Origin: Rhodococcus jostii NBRC 16295
GTDB taxonomy: Bacteria; Actinomycetota; Actinomycetes; Mycobacteriales; Mycobacteriaceae
Assembly: GCF_001894825.1 (NCBI RefSeq)
Contig: NZ_BCWY01000025.1
Span: 54,170 to 118,169, forward strand
Direction: 5' to 3'
DNA: 64,000 bases
Below are positions 8,639 to 16,436 of this stretch, piece by piece. Below the pieces are notes generated by a model, which saw only the letters and a program-made list of their open reading frames with translations, was not told the DNA's origin and made no database searches. Both the position numbers and the translations under genes were made by a program. How positions within the stretch are numbered: the first letter of the stretch is position 1; every line of letters begins with the position of its first letter.

Positions 8639-9538
8639 ATGGACCTCCGCGACGACGTGCAGCAGTTCCTCACCGGAATGCGGGCACGCCTCACTCCCGA
8701 GGCGGCCGGTGTGACGGTCTTCGGCGGCGAGCGCCGGGTCCCCGGACTGCGCCGCGAGGAGGTCGCGCAACTCGCCGGAGTGAGCACGGCGTACTACACC
8801 CGGATGGAACGCGGGAACCTCCGCGGAGTGTCCGAGAGCGTGCTGCGATCACTGGCCAGTTCATTGCACATGAACGACGCGGAGACTCAGCACCTGTTCG
8901 ACCTCGCACGGTCCTGCACCGAACGCGTGAGGCAGTTTCGCGCCAAGCCTCAGTCGCGACTACCGCAGCGGGCGGCGCAACTCCTCGACACGATGCCCGA
9001 CGTTCCGACCGTGGCGCTCGGGCGACTCGGCGACCTCGTCGGAGCCAACGCTCTCGGTCGAGCGCTGTTCCCCCACGTGTTCCCCGACAACGGCGAACCG
9101 CTCAACCACACGCGCTACCTCTTCCTCGACGACCGCTCTCGCGACTTCTACGTCGACTGGGAACGCAATGCCCGCCAGGTCGTGTCATCGCTACGCCTCC
9201 TCGCCGGCCGTGACCCCTCCGACCGTGCCCTCATGGCTCTCGTCGGCGAACTCGCCACCCACAGCCCCGAGTTCCGCACCTGGTGGGCAGGACACACGGT
9301 CACCATCCACACCAGTGGAACCAAATCGATCCGCCACCCCGTGGTCGGCGAACTCACCGTCGCGTTCGAGACCCTCACCCTTGCTTCGACTCCCGACGTT
9401 CGGATCGTCGCCTATCTCGCAGATCCCGGATCCTCATCTGCCGACGCCCTCGATCTGCTCCGTAGCTGGGTCGCGACCTCACGCACGTCCGATGAGCGCG
9501 AGAACTCGGGACACGAGGAAACCGGAAGGGTTACTTGA
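8639..9538 (+). CDS. XRE regulator with MmyB-like domain
   Basis: A 299-residue regulator. Residues about 36-85 form a Cro/C1-type helix-turn-helix (LRREEVAQLAGVSTAYYTRM). The remainder, with its DxR and aromatic-rich segments, matches the MmyB-like ligand-binding domain common in actinobacterial regulators that sit divergent to a single oxidoreductase. That is exactly the arrangement here with the aldo/keto reductase. The ATG at 8639 gives the usual MDLRDDVQQFL opening; upstream in-frame starts would add low-complexity sequence. Its 3' end overlaps a decayed hydrolase fragment on the other strand. Small-molecule sensing is known for the family; the ligand here is unknown. Confidence 0.88.
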   Translation: MDLRDDVQQFLTGMRARLTPEAAGVTVFGGERRVPGLRREEVAQLAGVSTAYYTRMERGNLRGVSESVLRSLASSLHMNDAETQHLFDLARSCTERVRQFRAKPQSRLPQRAAQLLDTMPDVPTVALGRLGDLVGANALGRALFPHVFPDNGEPLNHTRYLFLDDRSRDFYVDWERNARQVVSSLRLLAGRDPSDRALMALVGELATHSPEFRTWWAGHTVTIHTSGTKSIRHPVVGELTVAFETLTLASTPDVRIVAYLADPGSSSADALDLLRSWVATSRTSDERENSGHEETGRVT

Positions 9539-9785
9539 AGATCGACCGTTCGATGACGCGGAAGTCGTGGCTGGGGATGACTTCGCAATCGAGGGCCTCG
9601 ATCTTTCGCAGGCTCTCGTCATAGGCCACGAGATCGCAGAAGACCGCCAATGGCAGACCACACCCGCGGGACGATCCGGTTCGTTGCGTTTGGCAGCTCC
9701 GCGCTCAGGCTGCCGGAAATAGGGGTCGTCTTCGACATGGTCCACCGTCGGAACGTCGGTTGCAAGGTCGGGAAGACGCGCAAGG
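9531..9785 (-). pseudogene. Decayed metallo-beta-lactamase-fold hydrolase fragment
   Basis: Two readable pieces in different frames. The upstream piece reads HVEDDPYFRQPERGAAKRN. After a frame change near 9662 the downstream piece reads PLAVFCDLVAYDESLRKIEA and EVIPSHDFRVIERSIFK before TAA at 9531-9533. The terminal V-I/L-P-G/S-H-D pattern resembles the C-terminus of lactonase-type metallo-beta-lactamase-fold hydrolases. No start codon and no N-terminal HxHxDH motif remain. The fragment begins directly after the TetR stop and ends inside the 3' end of the XRE gene, which suggests a deletion. Family call is tentative; non-functionality is fairly clear. Confidence 0.45.
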
Positions 9786-9791
9786 TGATAC

Positions 9792-10436
9792 TTAACGAGC
9801 CTCCAACAATTCCAAGATATGCGCGACGTGCTCGGCGTTCATCGGTGTCGCGTCGAGTCTCTCCGCGCCGGGCCGCAGTCCCGCGATCATCACCGCCAGG
9901 ATTCTCCGCCAGCCGGTATCGGTAACGCCGCGTGTGGTTCCGACGACGCCACGTAGGGACCAGAAGATCAGATCCAGGTCGGCGTCGGTGGCGTCCTCAC
10001 GGATGCGGCCGTGCCGCTTGGCTTGCGCCAGCAACTCGAAAAGGATTCGTCGATACTCATTCCTCAGCGATGTGGTCTCGTCGTCGTTCCACATGCGAGA
10101 CAAACATCCGCGGTTCGACGCCAGGATGGCACCGCTCCCGTAGAGCACCTGCTCCAGCCCCTCGCCCGCCGGCGCGGACGCGGCATCACGGGCCAGGGCG
10201 AGGAAGTCTTCGAGCACCTGGCGCACGAGCTCACTGATCAGCGCATCCTTGGTGGGGAACCGGCGGTAGAGGGTTCCGATCCCGACGCCGGCAACCCGGG
10301 CGATCTCGTCGACACCCACATCCAGACCGCGCGCACTGAACACGGTCGCCGCAGCGTCGAGCAATCGCTGTCGGTTCTCCGCGGCGTCGCGACGCAGAAC
10401 CTTGCCGCCTACCTGATCGCTCACGTTGGACCTCAT
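9792..10436 (-). CDS. TetR-family repressor of the efflux pump
   Basis: A 214-residue TetR-family regulator. The N-terminal helix-turn-helix spans about residues 20-65 (VDEIARVAGVGIGTLYRRFP), followed by an all-helical ligand domain. Its start overlaps the stop of the DHA2 pump by four bases, so the pair is co-transcribed and translationally coupled. An 18-bp palindrome just before the pump start is a good candidate for its operator, which would make the operon self-repressed. The ligand is probably a pump substrate, as in similar pairs; it cannot be named. Confidence 0.9.
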   Translation of the reverse strand: MRSNVSDQVGGKVLRRDAAENRQRLLDAAATVFSARGLDVGVDEIARVAGVGIGTLYRRFPTKDALISELVRQVLEDFLALARDAASAPAGEGLEQVLYGSGAILASNRGCLSRMWNDDETTSLRNEYRRILFELLAQAKRHGRIREDATDADLDLIFWSLRGVVGTTRGVTDTGWRRILAVMIAGLRPGAERLDATPMNAEHVAHILELLEAR

Positions 10437-11908
10437 TCGGATTTGTCGCCCGCCAGCGTACCGCCGGCGACCAGCGCGAGTTCCGGATGCCGGAGCTCGG
10501 CCGTCTCCTCGAGATGCGTGGCCTTGTCCCGCTTCAACGCCGGGATGAACAGGGCCGCAACGGCGCCGAGACCAACTGCCACACCCAGCATGAGGAATCC
10601 GTTGACGTAACCGGATTCCTGCGGGACTCCCGACGGGGACGCACCGGCGGTGACGATGCTGGCCATGAAGGCAGCACCCAGCGAACCACCGATCGTGCGG
10701 ATGTTCGCGTTCATGCCACTCGCGACACCGGTTTGCTCCGACGGCACCGCCGCGACGACCACGTTCGACATCGCCGAGAACGCCAGGCCGAAACCGATTC
10801 CTGCCAAGGATGTTGCGAGGTAGATGTCCATCTCGGTCTCATGCAGAAACGCCACCACGAAGTAGCCGATCGCACTGACGATCGACCCGGCCACCACCAG
10901 GTTTCTCGAACCCAATCGACTCGCCAGGCGGCCGGACGCAAGCCCGAGCAGGAACATTCCCACACTCAACGGCAGCAGCATCAGACCCGACTCGGTGACC
11001 GAAGCACCGAAGCCGAATCCGGCCGACGACGGCGTCTGCAGAAACTGCGGCAGGAAGCCGAACGCGGCGTACATGCCGATACCCATCAGCAAGGCCACCA
11101 GATTGGCGGCCCAGACGCTTCGGATCCGCATCATCGACATGTCGATCAACGGGTTGCCGGATCGCGATTCGACGACCACCCAGGTCAGCGCGACCACCGC
11201 GGCAGCCACCAGCAGCCCGACGACGATCGGAGAACCCCAACCCCAGTTGGGCGCCTGACTCACACCGAGCAACAACGCGACGAGCCATCCGGACAGCAGC
11301 AGTGCGGTGAGCCAGTTGATCTTCCCTGCGGTGCGAACACGCGACTCCGGTACCAGGATCTGGGCGGCCAACCCCGCCAACACGACCATGATCAGCGGAA
11401 TCCAGAACAGCCAGTGAAATCCCAGCACGGACACGATCGGTCCGGCCAGGACGATGCCCAGACCGGCGCCGACAGCGGTGAGCGCGGCGATGATGCCGAC
11501 CGCTCCCACCACCTTCTCCTCGGGGAACTCGTCGCGGATGATCCCGAACGCCAGGGGCAGCACACCGCCCCCGATTCCCTGGATCACCCGCGCGGCGATC
11601 ATCACCGACAGCGAGGTGGCCAGGGCCGCGAGCAGCGACCCTGCAGCCAGTGCGACGAGCGCGACCACGAACACACGCTTCTTGCCGTGCATGTCACCGA
11701 GGCGTCCCATGACCGGGGTGAAGATCGACGCCGACAACAGGTAGGCAGTCAACACCCAGGTGACATTGGTCTGCGTGGTACTCAACTCGGACTCGAGGGT
11801 CGGCAATACCGGCATCACCAGCGACTGCAGCAGGGCGTAGGCGCCGACGCCCACGGTGAGAACGGCAAACGTCAACTGATGGTGCGCCCGCCGGGAAGCG
11901 GTTTTCAT
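10433..11908 (-). CDS. DHA2-type MFS efflux pump
   Basis: A 491-residue, 14-helix MFS protein. Motif A appears as GRLGDMHGKKRVF and motif C-like glycines follow in helix 5. It has the general features of EmrB/QacA-type proton-driven multidrug exporters. ATG at 11908 follows GGGAG six bases upstream; an upstream in-frame start would put the operator palindrome inside the coding sequence. It forms a two-gene operon with the TetR gene through a four-base overlap. Export of toxic compounds is the usual role; the substrate is unknown. Confidence 0.88.
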   Translation of the reverse strand: MKTASRRAHHQLTFAVLTVGVGAYALLQSLVMPVLPTLESELSTTQTNVTWVLTAYLLSASIFTPVMGRLGDMHGKKRVFVVALVALAAGSLLAALATSLSVMIAARVIQGIGGGVLPLAFGIIRDEFPEEKVVGAVGIIAALTAVGAGLGIVLAGPIVSVLGFHWLFWIPLIMVVLAGLAAQILVPESRVRTAGKINWLTALLLSGWLVALLLGVSQAPNWGWGSPIVVGLLVAAAVVALTWVVVESRSGNPLIDMSMMRIRSVWAANLVALLMGIGMYAAFGFLPQFLQTPSSAGFGFGASVTESGLMLLPLSVGMFLLGLASGRLASRLGSRNLVVAGSIVSAIGYFVVAFLHETEMDIYLATSLAGIGFGLAFSAMSNVVVAAVPSEQTGVASGMNANIRTIGGSLGAAFMASIVTAGASPSGVPQESGYVNGFLMLGVAVGLGAVAALFIPALKRDKATHLEETAELRHPELALVAGGTLAGDKSE

Positions 11909-11924
11909 GGATTCTCCCAACAAA

Positions 11925-11942
11925 GCGGAGCGTTCGCTCCGC
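11925..11942. promoter_or_regulatory. Candidate TetR operator
   Basis: GCGGAGCG-TT-CGCTCCGC, a perfect 8-bp inverted repeat around a 2-base centre. It ends 17 bp before the pump start codon and so would lie in the 5' leader or core promoter. Size and symmetry fit a TetR operator; binding is inferred. Confidence 0.6.
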
Positions 11943-12164
11943 ATCGTGAAAACTTAGCATCCCTAACAGGAAATTGCCTGATCCGCGATCCGGATCACGG
12001 TCACACAGCGACGTCACTGCACTGCAACCCCGGGGAGACCCTGTTGCCAGTACCTGTGTCAGCAGTTGACACACAGGCGTAACCGGGCGATCGTGTGGCG
12101 GTTTTCAGCCAGGCGTCGGCCGAACCCGTTGCACACCGTCGTGCGGCCCGGAGATGATGGCACG

Positions 12165-12623
12165 GTGATCATCGAACGCAGTTCCGTCGTCGCCGCGCCG
12201 ATCGAACGGGTGTGGGCCAGGGTCGTCGACCCCGACGGGATCAACGACGAGATGCGTCCGTGGATGACGATGAGCATTCCGCGGGGCGCGGAGTCGATCA
12301 CCATCGACTCCGTCCCGGTCGGGCAACCGCTCGGGCGGGCGTGGCTGCGACTGTTCGGGGTCGTCCCGTTCGACTACGACGATCTGACCATCACCGAACT
12401 CGAACCGGTCCGGCGGTTCCACGAGAAGTCGACGATGCTCAGCATGCGCCGGTGGGAGCACGAGCGCACCCTCACCCCGTTCGACGACGGGAGCACCGGC
12501 GTCCACGACCGGATCACGTTCGAGCCGAGACTCCCGCTGGTGCCGCTGACACCGGTGCTCGCACGTGTGCTGGGTGGGTTCTTCGGGCACCGGCATCGGC
12601 GGCTGGCGCGGCACTTCGACTGA
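12165..12623 (+). CDS. SRPBCC-family protein
   Basis: A 152-residue protein with the pattern of the SRPBCC/START-like lipid-binding fold: an opening strand with IERSSVVAAPIERVWA, a central HEKSTMLSMRRWEHERTL and a long C-terminal helix ending FFGHRHRRLARHF. Such proteins bind hydrophobic ligands or act as cyclase-like enzymes; no catalytic residue is recognisable here. The GTG at 12165 follows GGAG and starts directly at the first domain strand; a longer upstream reading adds arginine-rich sequence without domain character. It stands alone, followed by a palindromic repeat. Confidence 0.75.
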   Translation: MIIERSSVVAAPIERVWARVVDPDGINDEMRPWMTMSIPRGAESITIDSVPVGQPLGRAWLRLFGVVPFDYDDLTITELEPVRRFHEKSTMLSMRRWEHERTLTPFDDGSTGVHDRITFEPRLPLVPLTPVLARVLGGFFGHRHRRLARHFD

Positions 12624-12627
12624 CAGA

Positions 12628-12682
12628 CTCGCCCAATGTCACACCGGCGCAGTCTAACTGAACCAATGTGACATTGGGCGAG
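12628..12682. repeat. 54-bp palindromic intergenic repeat, copy C
   Basis: The best-preserved copy: a perfect 15-bp inverted repeat, CTCGCCCAATGTCAC at 12628-12642 and its complement at 12668-12682, around the ACCGGCG/ACTGAAC core. It lies between the convergent SRPBCC and SDR genes, five bases after the SRPBCC stop. Confidence 0.9.
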
Positions 12683-12690
12683 CAGAACAA

Positions 12691-13443
12691 TCAGTGCGCC
12701 GTGTACCCGCCGTCGACGACGAGTTCGGTGCCGGTGGTGAAGCCGGACTCGTCCGAGGCGAGATAGAGCACCCCGTACGCGATCTCGTCGGGTTCACCCT
12801 GCCGCGGGAGGGGGTTTCCCGACACGAGTTGGCGGTAGTACTCCTCCGGTCCGAGCGCGCTGCCCTCGGCCGATCGCCGGCTCATCTCCGTGCGCATCGA
12901 CCCGGGGTGGATCGAGTTGACGCGGATTCCGTCGGGCCCGTAGGTGACGGCGTCCGACTTGCTCAGCAGTCGCACAGCACCTTTCGACGCGTGGTACAGC
13001 GGGACGTTGGAGCCTCCGGTCAGCCCGTGGATCGACGAGAAGTTCACGATGCTGCCCTTCTTCCGGGCGATCATGTGCGGCACCACGTGTTTGGTCATCA
13101 GCCACACACCCTTGACGTTGACGTCGAAGATCTGGTCGAACTCGGCGACCGACGCCTTGTGGGACGGCGCGGGCCTGCCGATGATGCCCGCACAGTTGAC
13201 CAGAATGTCGGGAACGCCCACGGTGTCCACCACTGCTGCAACGGCCTCGGCGACGCCGGCCTCATCGGTCACGTCGACGGCGAACGACGTGACCGACTCC
13301 GAATCCCACGAGGCGCCCGGCGGTGTGAGGTCGAGCGCGGCGACCCTCGCGCCCTCTCGTGCGAGCATCCGCGTGGTCGCACCGCCCAGGTCGCCGTTGG
13401 CACCCGTGACGACGGCGACCTTGCCTGCCACTCGACCTGTCAT
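12691..13443 (-). CDS. Short-chain dehydrogenase/reductase
   Basis: A 250-residue classical SDR. The cofactor motif is TGANGDLG (13-20), NAG lies at 84-86, and the catalytic residues are a serine at 136/137 (NFSSIHG), Tyr150 and Lys154 (YHASK). The acidic residue after strand 2 (ALDLT) favours NAD(H). It oxidises or reduces an alcohol/ketone. Its start overlaps the end of the YciI-like gene by four bases, making it the last gene of a flavoprotein-YciI-SDR operon. A steroid or cyclic ketone substrate is suggested by the KstD-like partner but not proven. Confidence 0.9.
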   Translation of the reverse strand: MTGRVAGKVAVVTGANGDLGGATTRMLAREGARVAALDLTPPGASWDSESVTSFAVDVTDEAGVAEAVAAVVDTVGVPDILVNCAGIIGRPAPSHKASVAEFDQIFDVNVKGVWLMTKHVVPHMIARKKGSIVNFSSIHGLTGGSNVPLYHASKGAVRLLSKSDAVTYGPDGIRVNSIHPGSMRTEMSRRSAEGSALGPEEYYRQLVSGNPLPRQGEPDEIAYGVLYLASDESGFTTGTELVVDGGYTAH

Positions 13444-13748
13444 GACCTACCTCCCACTGCTGCGACGGCCCACGGGCCGATCATCGGAATCCACTCGGTG
13501 ACGTCGTACGAGGCGACGTGCCCGTGCAGGCGGAACGGGTCACCCTCGACGACGTCGACGACGTCCCGTCTGCCCGCAGCCTCGTAGATCATGGCCGCGC
13601 CGGGAACTTCGCCCGCCGCGAACGGTCCGGACCCGAGGATCAGTCCACGATCGGCGGCAGCTTGCAGGTGGCGTTTGTGTTCGGGACGGTGCTCGTCCCG
13701 GCCGGCCGTGTCGCCGGTGTATGCGTAGCGGACGAGGAAGAACGGCAT
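13440..13748 (-). CDS. YciI-like small protein
   Basis: A 102-residue protein with the YciI/ferredoxin-like fold pattern: FFLVRYAYTGD at the start, a helix with HLQAAADRGLILGSGPF, and a final GHVASYDVTEW strand. The family includes muconolactone-isomerase-like and dehydrochlorinase-like enzymes with a His-Asp pair, here perhaps His24 or His29. It begins one base after the flavoprotein stop and overlaps the SDR start, so the three are translated together. A role in handling an unstable intermediate between the two oxidoreductases is a guess from position. Confidence 0.8.
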   Translation of the reverse strand: MPFFLVRYAYTGDTAGRDEHRPEHKRHLQAAADRGLILGSGPFAAGEVPGAAMIYEAAGRRDVVDVVEGDPFRLHGHVASYDVTEWIPMIGPWAVAAVGGRS

Positions 13749-13749
13749 C

Positions 13750-15483
13750 TCAGACCTCTTCCAGCACGGTCGGTGTGGCGGGTTCGCCGCGCAGCGACGC
13801 GAGGATCTCGGCGTCCCGGCCGATGGTGTACCCGAAGACGAGGGCCGGCCCGATGTTGGCGCCGTAGCCCGGGTAGCCGCCGCCGAAGATGCTGACGGCC
13901 GCGGAACCGGCTGCGAAAAGACCCGGGATCGGCTGCTTGTCGTCGTCGAGCACCTGGCTGTGCCGGTCGACGGCCAGTCCGGAGTAGGCGCCGAGGTCGC
14001 CCATCTGGATCTTCGCGGCGTAGTAGGGCCCCTTGTCGAGCGGCTCGAGGTTCGGGTTGGGCTGGTGCTCCATGTCGCCCTTGAAGTGGTGGAACCAGTT
14101 GGACCCGCGGTTGAACTTCGGGTCCTCACCCTTGGCCGCTCCGGTGTTGAACTCGGCCAGGGTCTGCTTCAGTCCGGCGGCGTCGATACCGATCGTGCGT
14201 GCGAGTTCCTCGACCGTGTCGGCCTTGTGGAGGAATCCGGTCTTCGTGAAATAGCCCTGCGGGATCGGCCACGGCTTCGCGTATCCGATGCCGTATTTCT
14301 TCATGGCCTTCGAGTCGGCGATGATGTAGCCGAAAGTCTCATCCGCGCCGGCGTTCTCCTCGATCATCGCCATGCCGAAGTCGTGGTAGGAGCTCGACTC
14401 GTTGGCGAAACGTTCGCCCTTGCGGTTCACCGCGATGAGGCCCGGGAGCCCGAATGCCCGCAGGTGCGGGAAGATGCGTTGCTGTCCGCGTAGTCCGGTG
14501 AACACGGTGACCGGCGCCCACGCGGCGGGCTCGTGGACGTCGGTGTCGACGTGCCCGCCGAGCGGTGCGGCCAGGCGCACGTTGTCGCCGTCGTGGCCGA
14601 CCGTGGGCGTGAAGTGGTTGTCGCCGTGCGGATCATGCCCCCAGCACTCGGCGCGCAGGGTCGCGTCGGAGGAGTATCCGCCGGCCGCGATGACGACGCC
14701 GAGCCGCGCCTCCACCGTTCCCGCGTGCACGCCCCCGAGGACTGCCCCGGTGACGACGCCGTTCTCCGACTGCAGAATCTTCGTGACGGGAGTCTCCGTC
14801 CACATGCGAATGCCGAGCTTCGCGGCGGACGACACCATCCGCACCATCAGCGAGTTGCCGTTGGTCCGGTCGAACGACCGGCGGCACAGCACGGTCTCGA
14901 CCCACGTCTTGAGGAGCTTCTTCGACACGTAGGCAAACGATTTCCACGACTGGTTGGCGTGGAGGAACTGCGCGATGTCGGGTCCGACCTCGGGCATGTA
15001 GCCGAACACGGTGTAGGTGTCGAGGTAGGGGCGCAACCGCAACCGGTTCTCGCCGAGGGTGCGCGCGTCGACCACCTTGCCCGAGATCGCGCGACCCGAC
15101 GGCTTCGCACCCGGCGCGTCCATCTGGTAATCGGGAGCCATTTCCGGATAGACGAATTCGACGTCGGTGTCGCGCTCGAGCCAGTCGATCGCCTCCGGGA
15201 CCTCGTCGAGGAAGGTGTCGACCATCTCGGCCTTGTAGGAGTCCTTCGCGAGGGCGCGGATGTAGGTTTCGATCTCCTGACGGGTGTCGCCCTGCGCGAC
15301 GCCCTGCTTGTTGCCCGGTACCCACGCCCAGCCCCCGGAGATGGCGGTGGTGCCGCCGAGCCACTGCGACTTCTCGGCGACGATGACACTGTGGCCCTCA
15401 CTCGCCGCCTTGAGTGCCGCGGCCATGCCGGCGGCCCCGGATCCGATGACCAACAGGTCGCATTTGACAGTTTTCGAGCTCAT
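13750..15483 (-). CDS. KstD-like FAD-dependent dehydrogenase
   Basis: A 577-residue flavoprotein of the fumarate reductase/3-ketosteroid-delta1-dehydrogenase family. The FAD dinucleotide motif is GSGAAGMAAAL (13-23), with WLGGTTAISGG at about 41-51 and a C-terminal GYPGYGANIGPALVFGY, where KstD enzymes place a catalytic tyrosine-glycine pair. These enzymes introduce C=C bonds next to ring ketones. It is first in an operon with a YciI protein and an SDR. A 13-base palindrome 146 bp upstream is shared with the promoter of the MHS carrier-IclR operon. The exact substrate, steroid or other cyclic ketone, is not determinable. Confidence 0.82.
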   Translation of the reverse strand: MSSKTVKCDLLVIGSGAAGMAAALKAASEGHSVIVAEKSQWLGGTTAISGGWAWVPGNKQGVAQGDTRQEIETYIRALAKDSYKAEMVDTFLDEVPEAIDWLERDTDVEFVYPEMAPDYQMDAPGAKPSGRAISGKVVDARTLGENRLRLRPYLDTYTVFGYMPEVGPDIAQFLHANQSWKSFAYVSKKLLKTWVETVLCRRSFDRTNGNSLMVRMVSSAAKLGIRMWTETPVTKILQSENGVVTGAVLGGVHAGTVEARLGVVIAAGGYSSDATLRAECWGHDPHGDNHFTPTVGHDGDNVRLAAPLGGHVDTDVHEPAAWAPVTVFTGLRGQQRIFPHLRAFGLPGLIAVNRKGERFANESSSYHDFGMAMIEENAGADETFGYIIADSKAMKKYGIGYAKPWPIPQGYFTKTGFLHKADTVEELARTIGIDAAGLKQTLAEFNTGAAKGEDPKFNRGSNWFHHFKGDMEHQPNPNLEPLDKGPYYAAKIQMGDLGAYSGLAVDRHSQVLDDDKQPIPGLFAAGSAAVSIFGGGYPGYGANIGPALVFGYTIGRDAEILASLRGEPATPTVLEEV

Positions 15484-15628
15484 TCGTGGACCTTCCCTGG
15501 AGTCGGCACGCGATCAGAATGTGCGAAAGGTCTGGTGTGCAGTCGCTTTCGATTCGACCTTCGTGACCGGTGACGTCGTGTTCGTGGCACCTACTCTGGC
15601 CGAACCGAGACCCGAGTCACAGCGCGAC

Positions 15629-15641
15629 TCCAATGGATGGA
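15629..15641. promoter_or_regulatory. Candidate IclR operator, site 1
   Basis: TCCAATGGATGGA, an inverted TCCA-N5-TGGA repeat 146 bp upstream of the flavoprotein start. The exact reverse complement occurs at 17858-17870 before the MHS carrier. The IclR gene sits between the two sites. Confidence 0.55.
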
Positions 15642-15650
15642 AAGGGTTCT

Positions 15651-16412
15651 TCAGTGCCGCGATCCGCGCGACATCGCCCGGGTGATGCCGCGCGACGCCG
15701 TCGTCAGCGCCGCGACCACCGACTGCGGGTTCGCCTGATCGTGTGGGATGACGACGGACAGTGCGGCAATGACCCGGCCTCCGTCGCTGTCCCGCACGGG
15801 CACAGCGACTCCCGTCGCGCCCGGGGTGATCAGACCGACGGCCACCGCGAAGTGCTGGTGCCGCACCTCGGCGAGGAGACGTCGCATCTGCTCGGGATCG
15901 GTGACGGTGGCGTCGGTGTAGCGTTCCAGCGGCCGCGACAGGAGTTCGTCCTGCACGTCGCGGGAGGCGCTGGCCATCAGGACCAGACCGGACGAGCAGG
16001 CGTGCACGGGCAGGCGTCCGGCGATCTTGGTGACGTTGACGACGGATCCGCGCGTCGAGAGCCGTTCGACGAACAGCACCTCGCTGCCGTCGAGGATGCC
16101 CAGCTGGGTGTGCTGCTTGATCGCGGCGTTCACGTCCTCCATGAACGGCATCGCGGCCTCGCGCAGACTGAGGGTGTGCGAGCCGCGGGAGCCCAGTTCC
16201 CACATCCGCACGCCGATGCTGATGCGGGTGTCGTTGCGTTCGAGGAGGCGGTACTTCACGAGTTCGCCGACGATGCGGTGCGCCGTCGCGACGGGGAGGT
16301 CGGACCGGCGCGCGATGTCGGACACCGACAGGGACGGTGTGTCCGCGTCGAAGGAGGACAAGATCCTCACGACGCGGGCAGTAACCGATTCTCCTGTCGG
16401 TGTCCGTGACAT
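15651..16412 (-). CDS. IclR-family regulator
   Basis: A 253-residue IclR-type regulator: winged helix at about 10-65 (LSVSDIARRSDLPVATAHRI), linker helix, then an effector domain with GLVLMA (about 138-143) and a C-terminal GATGVAVPV segment. IclR proteins commonly control aromatic, acid or steroid catabolism genes. It lies 24 bp after the MHS carrier and is probably co-transcribed with it, while the KstD-like operon follows 167 bp further. The shared 13-mer before both transcripts points to control of both, including its own. Confidence 0.88.
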   Translation of the reverse strand: MSRTPTGESVTARVVRILSSFDADTPSLSVSDIARRSDLPVATAHRIVGELVKYRLLERNDTRISIGVRMWELGSRGSHTLSLREAAMPFMEDVNAAIKQHTQLGILDGSEVLFVERLSTRGSVVNVTKIAGRLPVHACSSGLVLMASASRDVQDELLSRPLERYTDATVTDPEQMRRLLAEVRHQHFAVAVGLITPGATGVAVPVRDSDGGRVIAALSVVIPHDQANPQSVVAALTTASRGITRAMSRGSRH

Positions 16413-16436
16413 CGCCCTATTGTCCTCCGGCTACTC

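Noticed and set aside
10487..12082. 531-codon plus-strand frame opposite the DHA2 pump
   Set aside because: Hydrophilic, His/Arg/Gln-rich reading antisense to a clear 14-helix transporter with its own ribosome binding site.
14533..15573. 346-codon plus-strand frame opposite the KstD-like gene
   Set aside because: Antisense shadow; the flavoprotein on the other strand has intact FAD motifs.
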